In this document: one piece after another, positions 10,458 to 22,632 of the stretch
Numbering within the stretch: the stretch's first letter is position 1
Layout: the number at the start of each line of letters is the position of its first letter
Made by a program: the position numbers and the translations under genes
The notes under the pieces: model-generated
The model's input: only the letters and a program-made list of their open reading frames with translations
Database searches by the model: none
What the model was told of the DNA's origin: nothing
Assembly (NCBI GenBank): GCA_006503535.1
Contig: QYRS01000011.1
Coordinates: 1,984,001-2,048,000 of the forward strand
Source of the DNA: Arthrinium phaeospermum
Taxonomy: Eukaryota; Ascomycota; Sordariomycetes; Amphisphaeriales; Apiosporaceae
Direction: 5' to 3'
Length of the DNA stretch: 64,000 nucleotides

Positions 10458-12366
10458 CTAAGATTTAAGTGGTCCTATGCGACTGTCAACTGCCTGGACC
10501 ACCACTTCTTCGTCCATGCCGGAGCCATCCACGGCATCCCATTTCTCTCGGTAATGACTCATAGCCTGACGTGCCGTCATATCATTCTTGACGAACGCAT
10601 CCAGAGCCCGCGCCGGAAATGCGGCATGCAGAAGAAAATACACAAACCCGCTGGCGACAAAACCATAGATGAAGCTGAGGTCGTAAAGATTAGTAGCTCC
10701 GACAGACACGACGACATTTGGATTGACCGCAGATATGAAGCCTGGAAGAAGCGGTGCACATCCGACGAAGAACTGTATCGCCAGAAATCAGCACAGTGGA
10801 ATGAGATTGAGGGACAGAAATGGTAGATAACTTACCGCAACGATAGAACGCCAGTTGACGCCCGCCGTATACCAGTAAATCCCCCCACTGCCCCCGATAT
10901 ACAAATCATCCACCTTAATCTTCCGCTTATTCACGACCAAGTAGCTCGACACCATCATCCCCACCATAGGCCCCAAAAAGACCGAGTACGACGACAGCAC
11001 CGTCAAGAAGGTCGTCGACGTATTCGCCAGCTGCCACGGGTTGACGACCACGCTCAGCAGCATCGTCAGGTACGCCCCGCGCCGGATATCGACGTACCGG
11101 GGGAACGTGGCCGCCAGGTCGAACCCCCCGCTCAGCGCGTTGCCGGGCACGTTGATGCCGATCTGCGAGACCACCAGGCCCATGGCGGCGAAGCAGCACG
11201 CGGCCCGCGTGCCCTTCGAGCCCGGACTCTCGGCGATTAGTCTTGACAAAAGTGAGGGCGGGTTCCAGACGGCCTCGCCGCCGAACCGGTTCTGCGTCGC
11301 GGCCGTGACTAGGATGCCGATGACGCTCGACGCGATGGTGAAGACGGGGAAGTTGACGGCCTGGCTGACGATGGCGTGCCGGGGCCGGGCGGCGAAGCGG
11401 GCGTAGTCGTTCTGGTTCAGGATGCCGGCCGAGATGGCGCCGATGGTGGTCGTGACGATGCCGTAGACCATCAGCCATCCGACGCCGCTGGCTGTCGCGC
11501 TGCTGTTGCTGTTGCTGATGGTGTCGCCGAACCCGTCGGGGCCCATGGTGGCGAGCGCCCAGATGAAGAGGGAGAGGAAGCAGACGATGGCGACGGAGCT
11601 GGCGCAGTAGAAGAAGGGGGCGAGCTTGTGGGGGCGGATCCAGGCGAAGGGGGCGCTGAGGAGCATGAAGAGGACGTAGCCGACGAAGTAGGCCGAGGTG
11701 GTGCCGGTGCTCGCGGCGAGGGTGTTGGGGATGTGTTGGTCGAGGTCGGGGTCCCAGGACTGCAGCATCACGTAGACGCACTCGCCGCCGATCCAGGCCG
11801 TGAAGCCATACCATACTGGAGGTAACTCTTTAGGAAAGGGACTTGCCGCGGTCTGAAGGCGAGGGGAAACTGACCTAGTGACAAGAAGATGCGGTTCCAG
11901 ATGGCGAACTGGGATCCCCACATACCCCAGACCATGCGGCTCACGACGGGGAAGCCCACTAAGAGCCACAGCTGTCAGCTCAGAGAACAAATAGAAAGGG
12001 GCAAACAGTGACTGACAATTATAATACGCGCCCGGTAATGAGTTCAGTACGCAGAAGAGTGCCGAGAACAGATTGCCAATGACGATGCAGATGATGGCCT
12101 GCCACCACGTCAACCCCAGCGGGATCAGGGCGCTGCCGGTCAAGTAAGTCGAGATGTTGATGTTGGTCAGGAGCCAGGAGTTGCTGAAAGTTGAATAGAC
12201 CCATGTTCGGCGTTTGGCCTCGATGGGGCGGATGTCGTTGTTCTGGGGCAGCGGTCAGCAGGCGTAAAAGAAGGACGGGGAAACGGCTCTCGCTCACAAT
12301 CCATCGCGATAAGACAGTGCCTGATGACTGTGGGACCTCAAGTCGCTTGAGCCAAGACTTCAACAT
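10458..12366 (-). CDS. NCS1-family nucleobase/allantoin permease
   Basis: Five exons: 12366-12298, 12242-12017, 11958-11875, 11815-10836 and 10772-10458, giving 557 aa, the usual NCS1 length. Two donors are GTCAGT. Splicing restores the family hallmarks: NDIRPIEAKRRTW near the start, TNINISTYLTGSALIPLGL (TM1), GFPVVSRMVWGMWGSQFAIW (TM3), GGFDLAATFPRYVDIRRGAY and the late GVNWRSIVAFFVGCAPLLPG. About 12 membrane segments. NCS1 proteins are proton- or sodium-coupled plasma-membrane importers of uracil, cytosine, purines, allantoin, uridine, thiamine or nicotinamide riboside; the exact substrate is not resolvable here. The start at 12366 (MLKSWLKRLEVP) matches the short amphipathic N-terminus of fungal members. 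A minus-strand TATAAATA at 12806-12813 is the probable promoter, leaving a long leader. Confidence 0.95.
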
Positions 12367-12973
12367 TTCGGATGTATATAGGTTAGACGAGGAACGGTTA
12401 GTATCGCATGGCACTTTAGTAAGTTTCGGGCACATGAATAAGAAGATATTTAATGACCTCCGATGTCGAAGCTATTCTGTGCTTACTCTATTCTACTACC
12501 TACCGTATCTCCCCGTATCGATAAACGGGCCGTCGTACGACTTGGCTGCATGAAGCGGGTGTAGATCGCATGCACACCCCGCTTCTGCAGCAGTGATAAG
12601 CTTGGAGATTAACCCTGCAGATGCAATCAACCCCCCCTGCACCTCGCACTCTGTGAAGGGTCTGTTTTCCATACACCAGCCCGACGAGCGCCAGAAATGC
12701 AGGTACAGATAATAGGGCAAGTCATGAGCTCCCATCCTACATTTATACAAAAAGTCTGCGTCTTGGACGTCCTCGTCTAGTCTGACTAACTCCATGCAGG
12801 AGCTCTATTTATACTTTGCGATAACGACCATAGGAGGAGTGGTCTGAGACAGACATGCGTTTAAGCTCTTTCTTCTTAGCTCACTGCTTAGCCTGAACTT
12901 TCACTCTGCATTTGGCCACGCGCATTAGAGCCAGGCTGTATACATATATGTTATACACTTACTAGTTGCTTAC
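12367..12973. promoter_or_regulatory. Promoter region of the permease
   Basis: Contains a minus-strand TATAAATA box at 12806-12813, implying a ~400-nt leader for the permease. A 99-aa minus ORF (12795-12496) starts only ~12 bp from this box and was not accepted as a gene. Confidence 0.45.
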
Positions 12974-15313
12974 TCACACAAGCTTGATCTCCTCAAGCCG
13001 CCACTCCCCACGCTTGACCCTATCCCCAACCTCTCCCTCCATCACACCATGAAGATAACACTCCCCCACCACCACCCAAGACCCATCCCCACCTCCGCCC
13101 GGCCGCAAAACCATAGGCATCCCACACCCCCTCAACGCCACAACCCGATCCCCCGCCCTCCCCGCCGGCACCCCCAACCCAACCCTCCCCCCTCGCGTCC
13201 CCACCAGCCGCCGCCACGCCACCACATTCGCCGCCCAGTCCAACGGCGCTGCCCTCCTCGGTATCACCTGCGGCAAGTACGCCACCAGCCGATTCGCCCC
13301 CACCAGCCGTCTTAGCGAGTATCCCCCGGGTAGTGTCAGCCCCCCGTTCCGGCGCATGAAGTCGCCGAGCCCGAACTGGAGGCCCGGCCCGCGCGGCCAG
13401 TAGGGACAGTTCTTCTTCCAGAAGCGGGGGTCGAGGATACAGGGGCCCCATTCGCCAGGGGTGGGTTTGGTACCGTCGCGGGTGGTGTTGGCGACGAGGG
13501 TGCGCCAGAGGGCTTCGCGGAGGGCGGCGAGGGTGCCGTAGGCGTTGGGGAGAGGGTTGTGGTTGCTGTTGTTTTTGCCGTTGTAGGGGTAGGTTTGGTC
13601 GGCTTCGGAGAAGTTAAAGGCGGAGAGCGTGGCGATTTCGTCGATGAAGACGGCGTCGCATCGCCAGATGAGTCGGTTGGTGCTCAGACCGCCGTCTCCC
13701 GGTGCTGGTTGCAGCGAGCTGTTCTTGCGAGTGCTGTGTTTGCTGAGGCCCCGATCTGCGTGATACTCCCCCGGCAGGAATGCAGATAACGGCGGTTCGC
13801 AAAGACAGCATATAGCCCAAGACGGAAGTTGATGTGGGCAGTGGGGGATGACGGCCTCGAGTGTGGGGATGGGGAGTGGAACCCACAAGTTCGACCACCC
13901 TTTCTGTTTCCACTTCACCAGTACATCGCCTACGGGGCTGTGTACGAAGCGTAGGCAGTTCAGGTTACCGCAGGCAAGAATCGCTCTCGTGAAGCTCACG
14001 TAGACCTCGGCGAGCTCCAACTTGTAGTCGGTTGTTACGGAGGCCGGTCCCACTGTGGCAGCAATTGTCGGGAGACCCAGGAGGCCGTAGACCTTGTCAC
14101 GTGCTTCACTGGCCCCGGCGCCGCGCGAGAGGTAGAGGGTCTCTATCAGCGCTCCCGAGTCGACTTGTTGATCTTCGCTTTCGCTTTTTATTCCATCGAC
14201 AATACTGCTCTGTTTCTGGCGCATACCGGAGATACGCAGAAGTAGTTTCCACTGCCTCTCGGGACACCCACGGCGATCGTGCAATCGCCGGTCTTTCAGA
14301 AGCCCAATCTTGCTTTCGTTCCAACCCCCGCCAGGAGAGGTTATATGCTGTCCCATCTCCGTCTCAAGACTCTCGATCAGCCGTGCAGTCGTGTAGATGT
14401 CCCCTAGCGTCGTAGAGTAGCCGCCCCATAGCACCGGGGCGTCCAATTGCGCCATGGCGAGCTCTTGGAGTATCCAGAGGCGGTGTCAGTAGTTCTGTGC
14501 GAAAAAGCTCCTTAGGGCTAGGAACACCTCTTCCCGCCAAGGAAACATGGGGTACGTGTCCATGGAGATGGGAGTGACGACGGCGTAGTTCAACTTGTTC
14601 CGCGCCCAGAACTCGGCCAGGCGCGTCTCCGTCCGCATCTCCTTGGCCAGCCAGGAGATGGCACCAAAGGCAGTCGGGGTGTGCTCGGTGGCCGGGCCCA
14701 GCCAGACCACCACCTGCCACGACATCTCGTAGATCTTGCGCATCATGCCCACCTGGTGCCTCTTTTCGTCGTCATCTCGTTGGTTGATGCAAATGGCATC
14801 GATCCAGACTTGAACACCGCGCCGGACCCAGTCGCTACGTCGAAGTTCTGTTAGAAGCGCGTGCAGATTCTCGGTGACCTCCATCTCCGAACCATCAACT
14901 AGGATCGTGCGAGTCGGGGTGGGAGCGCCCCAGGCATAGGACATGGTGATGTACATGTCGGACAGACTGTGCATATCACCACTTTCAGCCGTTTCTGTAG
15001 TAATTGTAACACCGTGTGGTTGTGTCGGCTGGCCATGGCGTTCGTCTTCAAACTGCATCTTCCTCCCTAGCCGACGGTTGAAATGACTACTGTAGTCGTA
15101 ATCAGCCTGCTCGGACCCGGGCCAGATCCGGCTCTCTTTTCCCGTGTTTGGCCATCCTGCAGCGAACTTGTTGAGGTCAACATGCGTTATATGACAGCCA
15201 ATCGGGCCTCCATCTCCTGTTTGGTTCTTTGAAGGCGGATCGATGGTCAACAACCGAATCTGCCACGGCTGTAAAGGGGCGTATGCAAGCTTCTGTAGGC
15301 TGAGGGATGGCAT
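12974..15313 (-). pseudogene. HET-domain protein interrupted by one in-frame TGA
   Basis: Reads as one continuous frame of 780 codons from ATG 15313 to the stop at 12974, except for TGA at 14486-14488 (codon 276). The N-terminal part holds the HET domain: YITMSYAWG, VWIDAICINQRDDDEKRHQV, MRKIYEMSWQVVVWLGP. The residues flanking the stop are FFAQNY and HRLWILQELAMAQ; HET proteins normally have Y-W-x-R-x-W-I-x-Q-E here, so the TGA stands exactly where a Trp codon (TGG) is expected. The C-terminal half is intact and ends with the family's usual YLHGVMEGE motif. HET proteins trigger cell death when incompatible hyphae fuse. A G-to-A change could be RIP, drift or a base-call error. The 275-aa product could still be made but lacks the C-terminal part. 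Confidence 0.88.
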
Positions 15314-16134
15314 TACCGCTACTTAAACGAGCAGATGAGAACGCGGTGAAACGCGACCAGTAGTGTCAAAAGAGATTCGCCATAGTAAGCTCTTGGGAAA
15401 AAGGAACTAACAAAATGACCTAAAGGAGTAATTAATTAACAACACCCTTGACCCCTTTCGGCCTAGACTTTGTGGGCCAAGTCGTGTGGCTCGTGCACGA
15501 AGGATGGCATATTGAAACGGTCTAACCTGATACTTTCATATACACGACTATAATGCAATAAAGACACTTGGGTGATGTAAGGCAGCATTGGTTGGCTTTG
15601 TTGACTGGAAAATTGAGTTGGTGGCTATCGTTGAGCGTATAGGCAGCCATGCTGTCCCTTTGGCGTTCTGGTGCTGTCTCTGTTCACTAATCAAGTAAAA
15701 AGAACCCTGTTATCTGGTGGGGGGGGCAGCAGCCTGGGGGTTGATCTTATGTTGTACGGCCCGTGGCGGCAGCATGTCGTACTTTCTTTGATGGGACAGA
15801 AGCCAATTTCCCAGTCTCAAGATAAGGTGGAATGGGGGCGAAAAAGTCAACCTTCTAAGCAAAAATATAGATTTTCGTCAGGCTGCAGATACGACGCGAA
15901 TCATTACTTTTGAGTTGGCGCCGTGGCGCATCGTAGGACTGCTCAGCCCTCTTGAGGCACCGTTCCACAGCATTACGAATATTGCTTTTCGATGGGGCGA
16001 ACACGATGTCGCATTATTATAATACTACACACCAAGTCCCTCTCTCAGGCCGTCTTCACACATCCTATATGACATATTTCTAGTCAAATTCTACAAACTT
16101 GGTAGCCTTTACACTTTGATCGTCTCCGAATAAC
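15314..16134. other. Intergenic
   Basis: Bidirectional upstream region between the HET gene and the membrane-protein gene. Holds a G9 run near 15718-15726 and short AT-rich stretches. No gene or RNA recognised. Confidence 0.45.
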
Positions 16135-17973
16135 ATGCAGTTTCGAACCAAGCAGGAAGCCAGCAGGTGGGAACCAGGTCTTCGCAAGCATATCCCCTGG
16201 ACGGCTGTCTCCAGCCTCGTCGGGTTTGTGCTATGTTGCGTCGCTCTGGCAACCGTACTGTCGACTTCAGACGGCCGGGAGGTCGCGACCTGGCCTCGAC
16301 CCAAGCAGAGCATCCCCGTCTCTGTCCTTCTGGCTCTTGCAGTCAACATCGCCAATCTCTGCCTGTCCACGGCCCTCTCGAAAGGCTACGAGATCGCGTG
16401 GTGGCTTAGAGCCTTGAGGGGGGCCGAACTCCGCCGTCTGCAATTTGACTTGGACATACAACGCCGGCTTTCTGCGATCATCGGAGAAAACACAAGACTG
16501 GATAGTTTCGCTATAGCTGCCATGGTATCATTCGCGGTTAGCGTCCTTGATGGACCCCTTATCCAGAGAGCCTCCAGTGTCACCACGACCACATTCCAAC
16601 CTGTTGATGTTGACGTACAGGTGAATGTGATGAACACTTTGTTACCAGCCAACTTCAGTGGGTGGCAATTTCAGTTGGAGGACAGCACTTTCTCGCCAAT
16701 GTTTAGAGATATCAGTCGCGCCTTTACCAAGCGCGAGGACATTCAGTTATCTATCGATGCTTGTGGAAAGAACAGTACGTGCGTCTTCGAACTGCCAGGC
16801 CCGGGGTTAGATGTGACCTGTACTGAGGGATTTATCAACTACGATATCCACACTACTCAGATTGCTTCTACTATGGACTTCGACAGTTGGGGTGCCCCTA
16901 CGATTCTCTATCGACAGGTTTTCAGTATACAGTTTAGTCTTCAAGAGCAATCGGCCTTTGATAGAGACACCGTAATTAACGCAACAATGTTCTTCAAGCA
17001 AGACCCAGCATGCACTGGCCGCATGTTGCAGCGCAACTGCACTTTACGGCCGGCTATAGTCCAGTATCCGGTTATCACAAGGGACGGCGTCGCTACTTTG
17101 GGTGACTGGCGTTTAGGTCAAAACGAAACCCTGGAGATCAAACACGAAACCCTGGAGATGAGACCGTTATCAGATCAACATGTAGCCACCTCGCACCGTG
17201 GCGGAACAGCCGTGGGAAGTATGCTTGGGGGCATACACATTTTCTTAAGAAACCTATACACCTCAGAAGTCACGTGGATGTTTGCGGAAAAGTCGACGCC
17301 CGACATACTTCCAGGTATAGCTGGTATGCATGTTGATGGCCAAAGCGGTACTAACTATATCAACTCGGATATTTCAACATATGGCAGCTGTAATATGACC
17401 TGGGGGGATCCTACCGCCGACATCGTGAACACCGCTCGCGAGTTGATGTTCCGCAGCATGGTCGCGTACTCCGAATACAATCGCTCTGCCGTGGCCCCAA
17501 GGCAACTCCGAGTAAGCCAGATCCGATCCGCCAACACCTACAAAAGCCACTACGAGTACTTGGGTATCACGGTCGCTTGCATGGCGCTGCAGGCCCTAGT
17601 CATATCATACATGCTATATGGATGGCATCGTCTCGGCCGCGACGTCTCACTGAACCCATTCGAGATTGCCCGAGCGATGGGTGCTCCTGTTCTCCAGGAC
17701 GGCAGCTCCAACAGCCGCATCGACGTCGCGCTGTCGCATCTGAGGCGCGAGCAGTTCCGGTATGGGGAGCTTTTGCCAGAGACCAAACCTCCCCGGGCTA
17801 GTGCCGATCAAAGCCATAGAAGCGACTACGAAGCAAGCTCGCATGTGTTGTTGCAGCATGATACCCGAAGTGACGGTGAGACTGCTGATGAAGCCGTGGT
17901 GGACCAAAATCCCCGACTGGGCCTGGATCGCGCAGAACGTGTGGGGAGTATACGGAGAGGGGTTTTATACTGA
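16135..17973 (+). CDS. Uncharacterised multi-pass membrane protein (DUF3176-like layout)
   Basis: Single exon, 612 aa, from ATG 16135. Three hydrophobic segments lie near the N-terminus (SSLVGFVLCCVALATVLS, SVLLALAVNIANLCL, FAIAAMVSFAVSVLDGP), the first two separated by a short loop; the second is followed by the basic stretch WWLRALRGAELRRLQFD. A large ~330-residue, presumably extracellular domain with many N-x-S/T sites (NFSGW, NSTCVFE, NETLEIK, NMTWGD) and paired Cys follows. A final TM (ITVACMALQALVISYML) precedes a cytosolic tail rich in Arg and Ser. This TM-TM-TM-large loop-TM plan is shared by fungal membrane proteins annotated DUF3176. I place it there by layout only. Function unknown. 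Confidence 0.8.
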   Translation: MQFRTKQEASRWEPGLRKHIPWTAVSSLVGFVLCCVALATVLSTSDGREVATWPRPKQSIPVSVLLALAVNIANLCLSTALSKGYEIAWWLRALRGAELRRLQFDLDIQRRLSAIIGENTRLDSFAIAAMVSFAVSVLDGPLIQRASSVTTTTFQPVDVDVQVNVMNTLLPANFSGWQFQLEDSTFSPMFRDISRAFTKREDIQLSIDACGKNSTCVFELPGPGLDVTCTEGFINYDIHTTQIASTMDFDSWGAPTILYRQVFSIQFSLQEQSAFDRDTVINATMFFKQDPACTGRMLQRNCTLRPAIVQYPVITRDGVATLGDWRLGQNETLEIKHETLEMRPLSDQHVATSHRGGTAVGSMLGGIHIFLRNLYTSEVTWMFAEKSTPDILPGIAGMHVDGQSGTNYINSDISTYGSCNMTWGDPTADIVNTARELMFRSMVAYSEYNRSAVAPRQLRVSQIRSANTYKSHYEYLGITVACMALQALVISYMLYGWHRLGRDVSLNPFEIARAMGAPVLQDGSSNSRIDVALSHLRREQFRYGELLPETKPPRASADQSHRSDYEASSHVLLQHDTRSDGETADEAVVDQNPRLGLDRAERVGSIRRGVLY

Positions 17974-18375
17974 GTTGGATGCGTTTGGTTGCTGGGTATT
18001 CATTGATGGCCGGGGAATGTCCAACTCTGGAAGACACACCCGGATGCAGACCCATAAATGGAAGGGTTGCCGATGAATGGATTCATCTTTTCCGGTGTAC
18101 TCATACGGCCGCGTTGGAGGATGAGATGTGATGGGGTTGAATACGAGGTTACGTCGGACCTGACCCACTCAAATGGTTCGTCGGCAGTTGTTTGACGGAG
18201 ACAGTGTGGTTCAAAGATCGACCGATAACCATCACATGGGATGTTTGTACACAAGGACCTATATAGTCAATCCTTTATTTCGCCTGCAGGGCGGTCCAGC
18301 TCAATTGTACCATCCTTGCGTTCCCGTATTGACGAGGCCTGACAGTCCCTCGCCGAACGCTTAACAGTCGCAACG
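17974..18375 (+). promoter_or_regulatory. Promoter of the aspartic protease gene
   Basis: TATATAG at 18260-18266, 110 bp before the start codon. No other feature seen. Confidence 0.5.
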
Positions 18376-19720
18376 ATGCATGCCATACGCTCTCTGCCAG
18401 TGGCCATTGTGCTTCTTCAAGCCAGTTCCGCCGCCGTGCTAAACCTGCCAATTTGGTACCGCAACACCTATGTGAGTTGAACATCAATGCAGCGTGCGCG
18501 TACCCCGTCTCACCTCGACCGCAGGCCTTGGTCCAGTTCCAGGTCGGCACACCCGCCCAGGACCACCTCCTTTTGTTCGACACGGGCAGCGGCACCTCGT
18601 GGATGGCGGACAAAAACTGCGCCGATGGCGGTTGCTTCAACAACAGCGGGTAAGAGGATATCCAGCCGCCCGCCCAGGCAACATCGAAACTCACCAAATT
18701 GACACACGACACAACAGGTTCCCACGGAACGGATACGACGTCAATGCGTCGACCACGTCCGTCGACCTGGGAGTCTACAACTCGATCGACTACCTCGGCG
18801 GCGCGACTGGGGGCTATTCCTACAGTGACTTCTTCGCGATCGGCGACGTCTCCTGGAACCAGACCTTCATCGCGGCCAACCAGAGCTCCTGGTCCTGGAT
18901 CCCCGGCGACGGGTTCCTCGGCATGGGCTTCTCGTCCATCGCGCAGCCGGCCACCCAGACGGTGGTGGAGACCATGATCGAGGAAGGGCTACTGGACGAG
19001 CCCAAGTTCGGACTCTACTACGGCAAGGAGTTTGAATTCACCGGAGAAGCCGGAGACGGACCCGGGGAAGGGATCCTGACCCTCGGCGGCTCAGACGAGG
19101 AGAAATACGTCGAGGGCGACATGACCTGGCTCCCCGTCCGCAAGGACCTCAACGGGACCGTGTACCAGCTCTGGCGCTCCACCCTCCGCAAATTCACCGG
19201 GACCCGGCACGCCGACGCCGACGCGAACGACAACGGAGCGCCGGCGCGCAACGAGACCCTAGAGTGGGACGCAGGCCAAGCCAACGGCGTCTTCGACACC
19301 GGGGCTGGCACCATCTCCGTCCCGGACGGCCGCATCGAGGCCATCTACCGGTCCATCGGGTGGAGCTACGACGACCTCTACGACGGCCGGTACATCCCGC
19401 TCTGCACCGACTTCAACACGTCGTGGGCCGTCACCTTCACCTTCTCGGACGACGGCCTCAGCTTCTACGACGTCTCCATCACGGGCGACCGGCTGGCGCG
19501 GAACGGGTTCGCCGGGCGCGGGGACGCGTGCTTCCCGCCCTTTGACGCCAGCGGGAGCGAGGGGCTCGTCTTGTTCGGGCAGTCGTTCATGCGGCAGTTC
19601 TACACCGTTTACGACTTCGGCGGCGCCCGGGTCGAGGACTTCGAGCCGCTTATTGGGTTTGGGGAGCTGAAGGCGGAGTTTCGGCCGCCCATTGAGGATG
19701 GCAAGGGGAAACGGCAGTAA
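18376..19720 (+). CDS. Secreted A1-family aspartic protease
   Basis: Exons 18376-18471, 18525-18649 and 18718-19720 (407 aa), introns of 53 and 68 nt. ATG 18376 begins a signal peptide (MHAIRSLPVAIVLLQASSAA). The two catalytic aspartates are visible: LFDTGSGTSWM in exon 2 and VFDTGAGTISV in exon 3, each followed at the expected distance by a hydrophobic-Gly element (DGFLGMGFSS; EGLVLFGQSFMRQFYTVYDF). Pepsin-like proteases hydrolyse peptide bonds at acid pH with these two Asp. The propeptide looks short: the mature beta strand (ALVQFQVGTPAQ) begins only ~33 residues in. There are several N-glycosylation sites. No GPI-anchor tail, so it is probably secreted. Substrate unknown. Confidence 0.93.
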
Positions 19721-20009
19721 AATGCGGGAGGAAAAGGGGGGAGGGAGGTGGATGGGGAAGGTGGTACCGAAAGAGCGGGGACGTGCAGGCGGGTAATCCA
19801 GGGATTTTCGGCATATGCTAGCGGCGTGACGGGCAGCTGGTGTCAGTTGGTTTGGGGGATCGGTGACGTGACGCATCTAGGTTATTACACGCTCTCTTTG
19901 CTTGCCGATGCCTATCTACCCCGCCAAGAGTAATATAAACCACCCAATACACTCGGATATGGACAGAACCTGATATTCTTTTCAAGCTTGATAGGTCTCA
20001 CCCAAGCTG

Positions 20010-21460
20010 ATGGCCCATAGCGGACAACAGCCCGACACGAGAATGAGTGAGGGCAAGAAGCACTTCGTAATCGTAAGCCAAACTTCTTCTGCGTGGATGC
20101 CAGGATAACACTGCTGATGGTCACAGGTTGGCGGCTCCTTGGGCGGACTCGCCGCCGGCCTGGCGCTGCGAGAGCTGGGCCACGACACGACCATTCTCGA
20201 GCGCAACCCCACGCCCGTCTTGGAGCACCAAGGGGCCGGCATCGTCGCCGGCGGGGACACGCTCGCCTTCTTCCAGAAGTACGACCGATGCGACCGGCCA
20301 TTCGCAGTCACCTCGCATCGGAGGCAATACCTGGACAGGGACGGCAATGTCATCCACAAGGAGGACATGGACCAGAATATGACGTCAGTATGTGATGCGT
20401 CATCCCCGCCACCCCCCCTCCTGCCCCTGGAATAATGGCTGTGAGCAACTATATACTGATATGCCGGCAGTGGGATCTGGCGTACTATCTGATGCGCGCC
20501 AACTACGATGGAGTGGAGAGCCCCTACTGCAAGGTACCGGCCGGGAAGCCAACAGACGGGAAGACCGTGCACCTCCACGACCGCAGCGTAACGAACATCA
20601 AGGAGCTCGACGACGGCGTGGAGGTCTTCTGGAAGTCAAGCAGCGGCGAGGAGGGCAGCATAGTCGCCGACGTCCTCATCGGAGCCGACGGGCCCAGCTC
20701 GACGATCCGCTCCATCCTGGCGCCCGAGGCGCAGCGCGTCTACGCCGGCTACTGCGCCCTACGCGGCACCGTCCCCGAAGGCGACGTCAGCGACGCCGCC
20801 CGCGAGGCCTTCTGCGAGAAATTCACCTTCTTCCACGCCCGCGGCGTGCAGATCCTCGCCTACCTGATCCCCGGCCCAGCCGGCACCGTCGAGCCGGGCC
20901 GGCGGCTCATCAACTTCGTCTACTACACCAACTTCCCCGAGGGCTCGCCGGAGCTGGAGGAGATCATGACGGACAAGCACGGGAAGCGGCACCGCATCAC
21001 CATGCCGCCCGGCCTAACGGACCCGACGGCGTGGGAGAAGCAGCGGCGGATCGCGCGGGATCGCCTGCCGCCGCAATTCGCTGAGGTCGTCTGCGCGACC
21101 CAAAAACCGTTCGTGCAGGCCGTGACCGACGTGCTGAGCCCGGACCATGAGTTCCTGGGCGGGAAGGCGGTGCTCGTCGGCGATGCGCTGGCGGGGTTCC
21201 GGCCGCACACCGTGGCGTCGACGTCGCAGGCCGCGTTCGACGCCATGGTGTTCGCCGACTATGTCGAGGGCAAGGTCTCGCGGGAGCGCTGGAAGCGGGA
21301 GACGCTGGGGTTTGCGCGGTTCGTGCAGAGGCGCGGGGTGGAGATGGGGAACCGTAGCCAGTTTGGGGATCTGCCCTTGGAAGAGCACATACACGACCGC
21401 AATGTCGCGTCTGTGCCGCGGGAGGAGGAGGTTTATCCGGAGTGGGCGACGGCGATCTGA
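20010..21460 (+). CDS. FAD-dependent aromatic-ring-type monooxygenase
   Basis: Exons 20010-20072, 20127-20387 and 20471-21460 (437 aa), introns of 54 and 83 nt. A second ATG at 20043 could be the start. The Rossmann FAD motif spans intron 1: HFVIVGGSLGGLAAGLALRE, with Glu (TILERN) at the end of strand 2. The DG motif LIGADGPSSTIRSIL and the GD motif KAVLVGDALAGFRPHT are both present. These three mark group A flavoprotein monooxygenases (PHBH family), which hydroxylate aromatic or heteroaromatic substrates with NAD(P)H and O2. The closest general resemblance I see is to 2,6-dihydroxypyridine-3-monooxygenase-like enzymes. Substrate is not certain. No biosynthetic neighbours within 3 kb, so a catabolic role is as likely as a metabolite role. 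Confidence 0.92.
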
Positions 21461-22029
21461 GATTATCGGGTTTTTGTAGCCAAAAGAATTGCATTGGAGC
21501 GTAAATTTTGAGACTGGACATTCTCTGGCACCAAAGCGTGATTTGTTGAAACGGAAAAGGGGGGACAATAAACTCAAAAAGGGGTAGTAAGTATCGTTAC
21601 TATCCATGGCTTTTTTAAACCTTAAGAGAAAGGCCAATTGTAATCCACCAGCAAACTTGCGTTATATTATTTCCCACTTTCTCCGGTAGCGAGGACATGT
21701 GCGGCTTTTAAGCCGATTTCAAGTCAGCTTGACAATTCCTCAAGTGATATCAACTTGACTCGAGTAACAAGGAAACAGCTTAAAACTGCGTGTTTTCTTC
21801 GTTTCATTTCCCCCTTTAAAGGTTTAAATCCTTCAATGCCCGTTGCCTGTTGCTCCCAAACCGTGCGAGTTTCTGACTGAGACGATCAAAACACATCGCC
21901 AAAATCCAATTTCCAACGTTTATGAAAACCCTCAGGTCCAACCGCTGCTTTTCTCGACTGAGCACTTGAAACATTATTGCTTCCGCTTCCTCAATTTCCA
22001 AAAGAGGTTAGCAAGTGGCCTTATTTCAA
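21461..22029. other. Intergenic
   Basis: AT-leaning sequence with no coherent frame or recognisable RNA. Confidence 0.4.
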
Positions 22030-22632
22030 ATGAGTGTCTGGCTATACTGCTGCGGCAATATGCAGCTCCCACGAGTCAGGCCCTCCTCTCGCGAGGCCGC
22101 CGAGCCGCCACACAGCCGTCGGAAGAACCCGGAACGACGACGAGCTGAGACGCCAAGTACAACAACAACAACGCGCCCTATTACTGAAACCATCGACAGC
22201 AGCAGCACGGATCTGCGGGACCCCCAGAACCTCCAGCACCTCGCCGTCTTCGCCGACGCCCTCTTCCGATCCCTGCCGTCAAACTTGGACCTGCGCGGCT
22301 TCGACGGGATCGCCGCGGCCCTCGAACAAGGAATAAAAAACCACTCGTCCACCGTGGCGGCTGGCGGCGATGGCGATGGGGAGGGGGACCCCCTGACGGA
22401 GGCGACGTGCCGGCGGCTCGGGTATCTGATGTACCGCCACCGCCGGCAGATTGTCAGGATCATTCGGCAGAGGTACGTCGATGCCGAAGCGGCGGCGCGG
22501 CTCGAGGGCTTGCTTCAATCGAGAAGTGTGGCTGCCGATCAGAGGGGGGATGGGGTTGTGGAAAGGGTCTGCGAAAGCGAAACAGATGATGACGAGGCTG
22601 AGAGCAGCCCACACGCCAAGGACGACGTATAA
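22030..22632 (+). CDS. Small hypothetical protein
   Basis: 200-aa single-exon frame from ATG 22030. The first ~60 residues are basic with a Thr run; the middle (LQHLAVFADALFRSLPSN to AAARLEGLLQ) is helical with Arg-rich stretch YRHRRQIVRIIRQRY; the tail is acidic. Third-position G/C in the middle supports coding. No family recognised, no signal peptide. Could be the surviving exon of a larger gene. Confidence 0.5.
   Translation: MSVWLYCCGNMQLPRVRPSSREAAEPPHSRRKNPERRRAETPSTTTTTRPITETIDSSSTDLRDPQNLQHLAVFADALFRSLPSNLDLRGFDGIAAALEQGIKNHSSTVAAGGDGDGEGDPLTEATCRRLGYLMYRHRRQIVRIIRQRYVDAEAAARLEGLLQSRSVAADQRGDGVVERVCESETDDDEAESSPHAKDDV

Noticed and set aside
12496..12795. 99-aa minus-strand ORF upstream of the permease
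   Set aside because: Its ATG lies about 12 bp from the only TATA box, so it would be outside the transcript; no family likeness.
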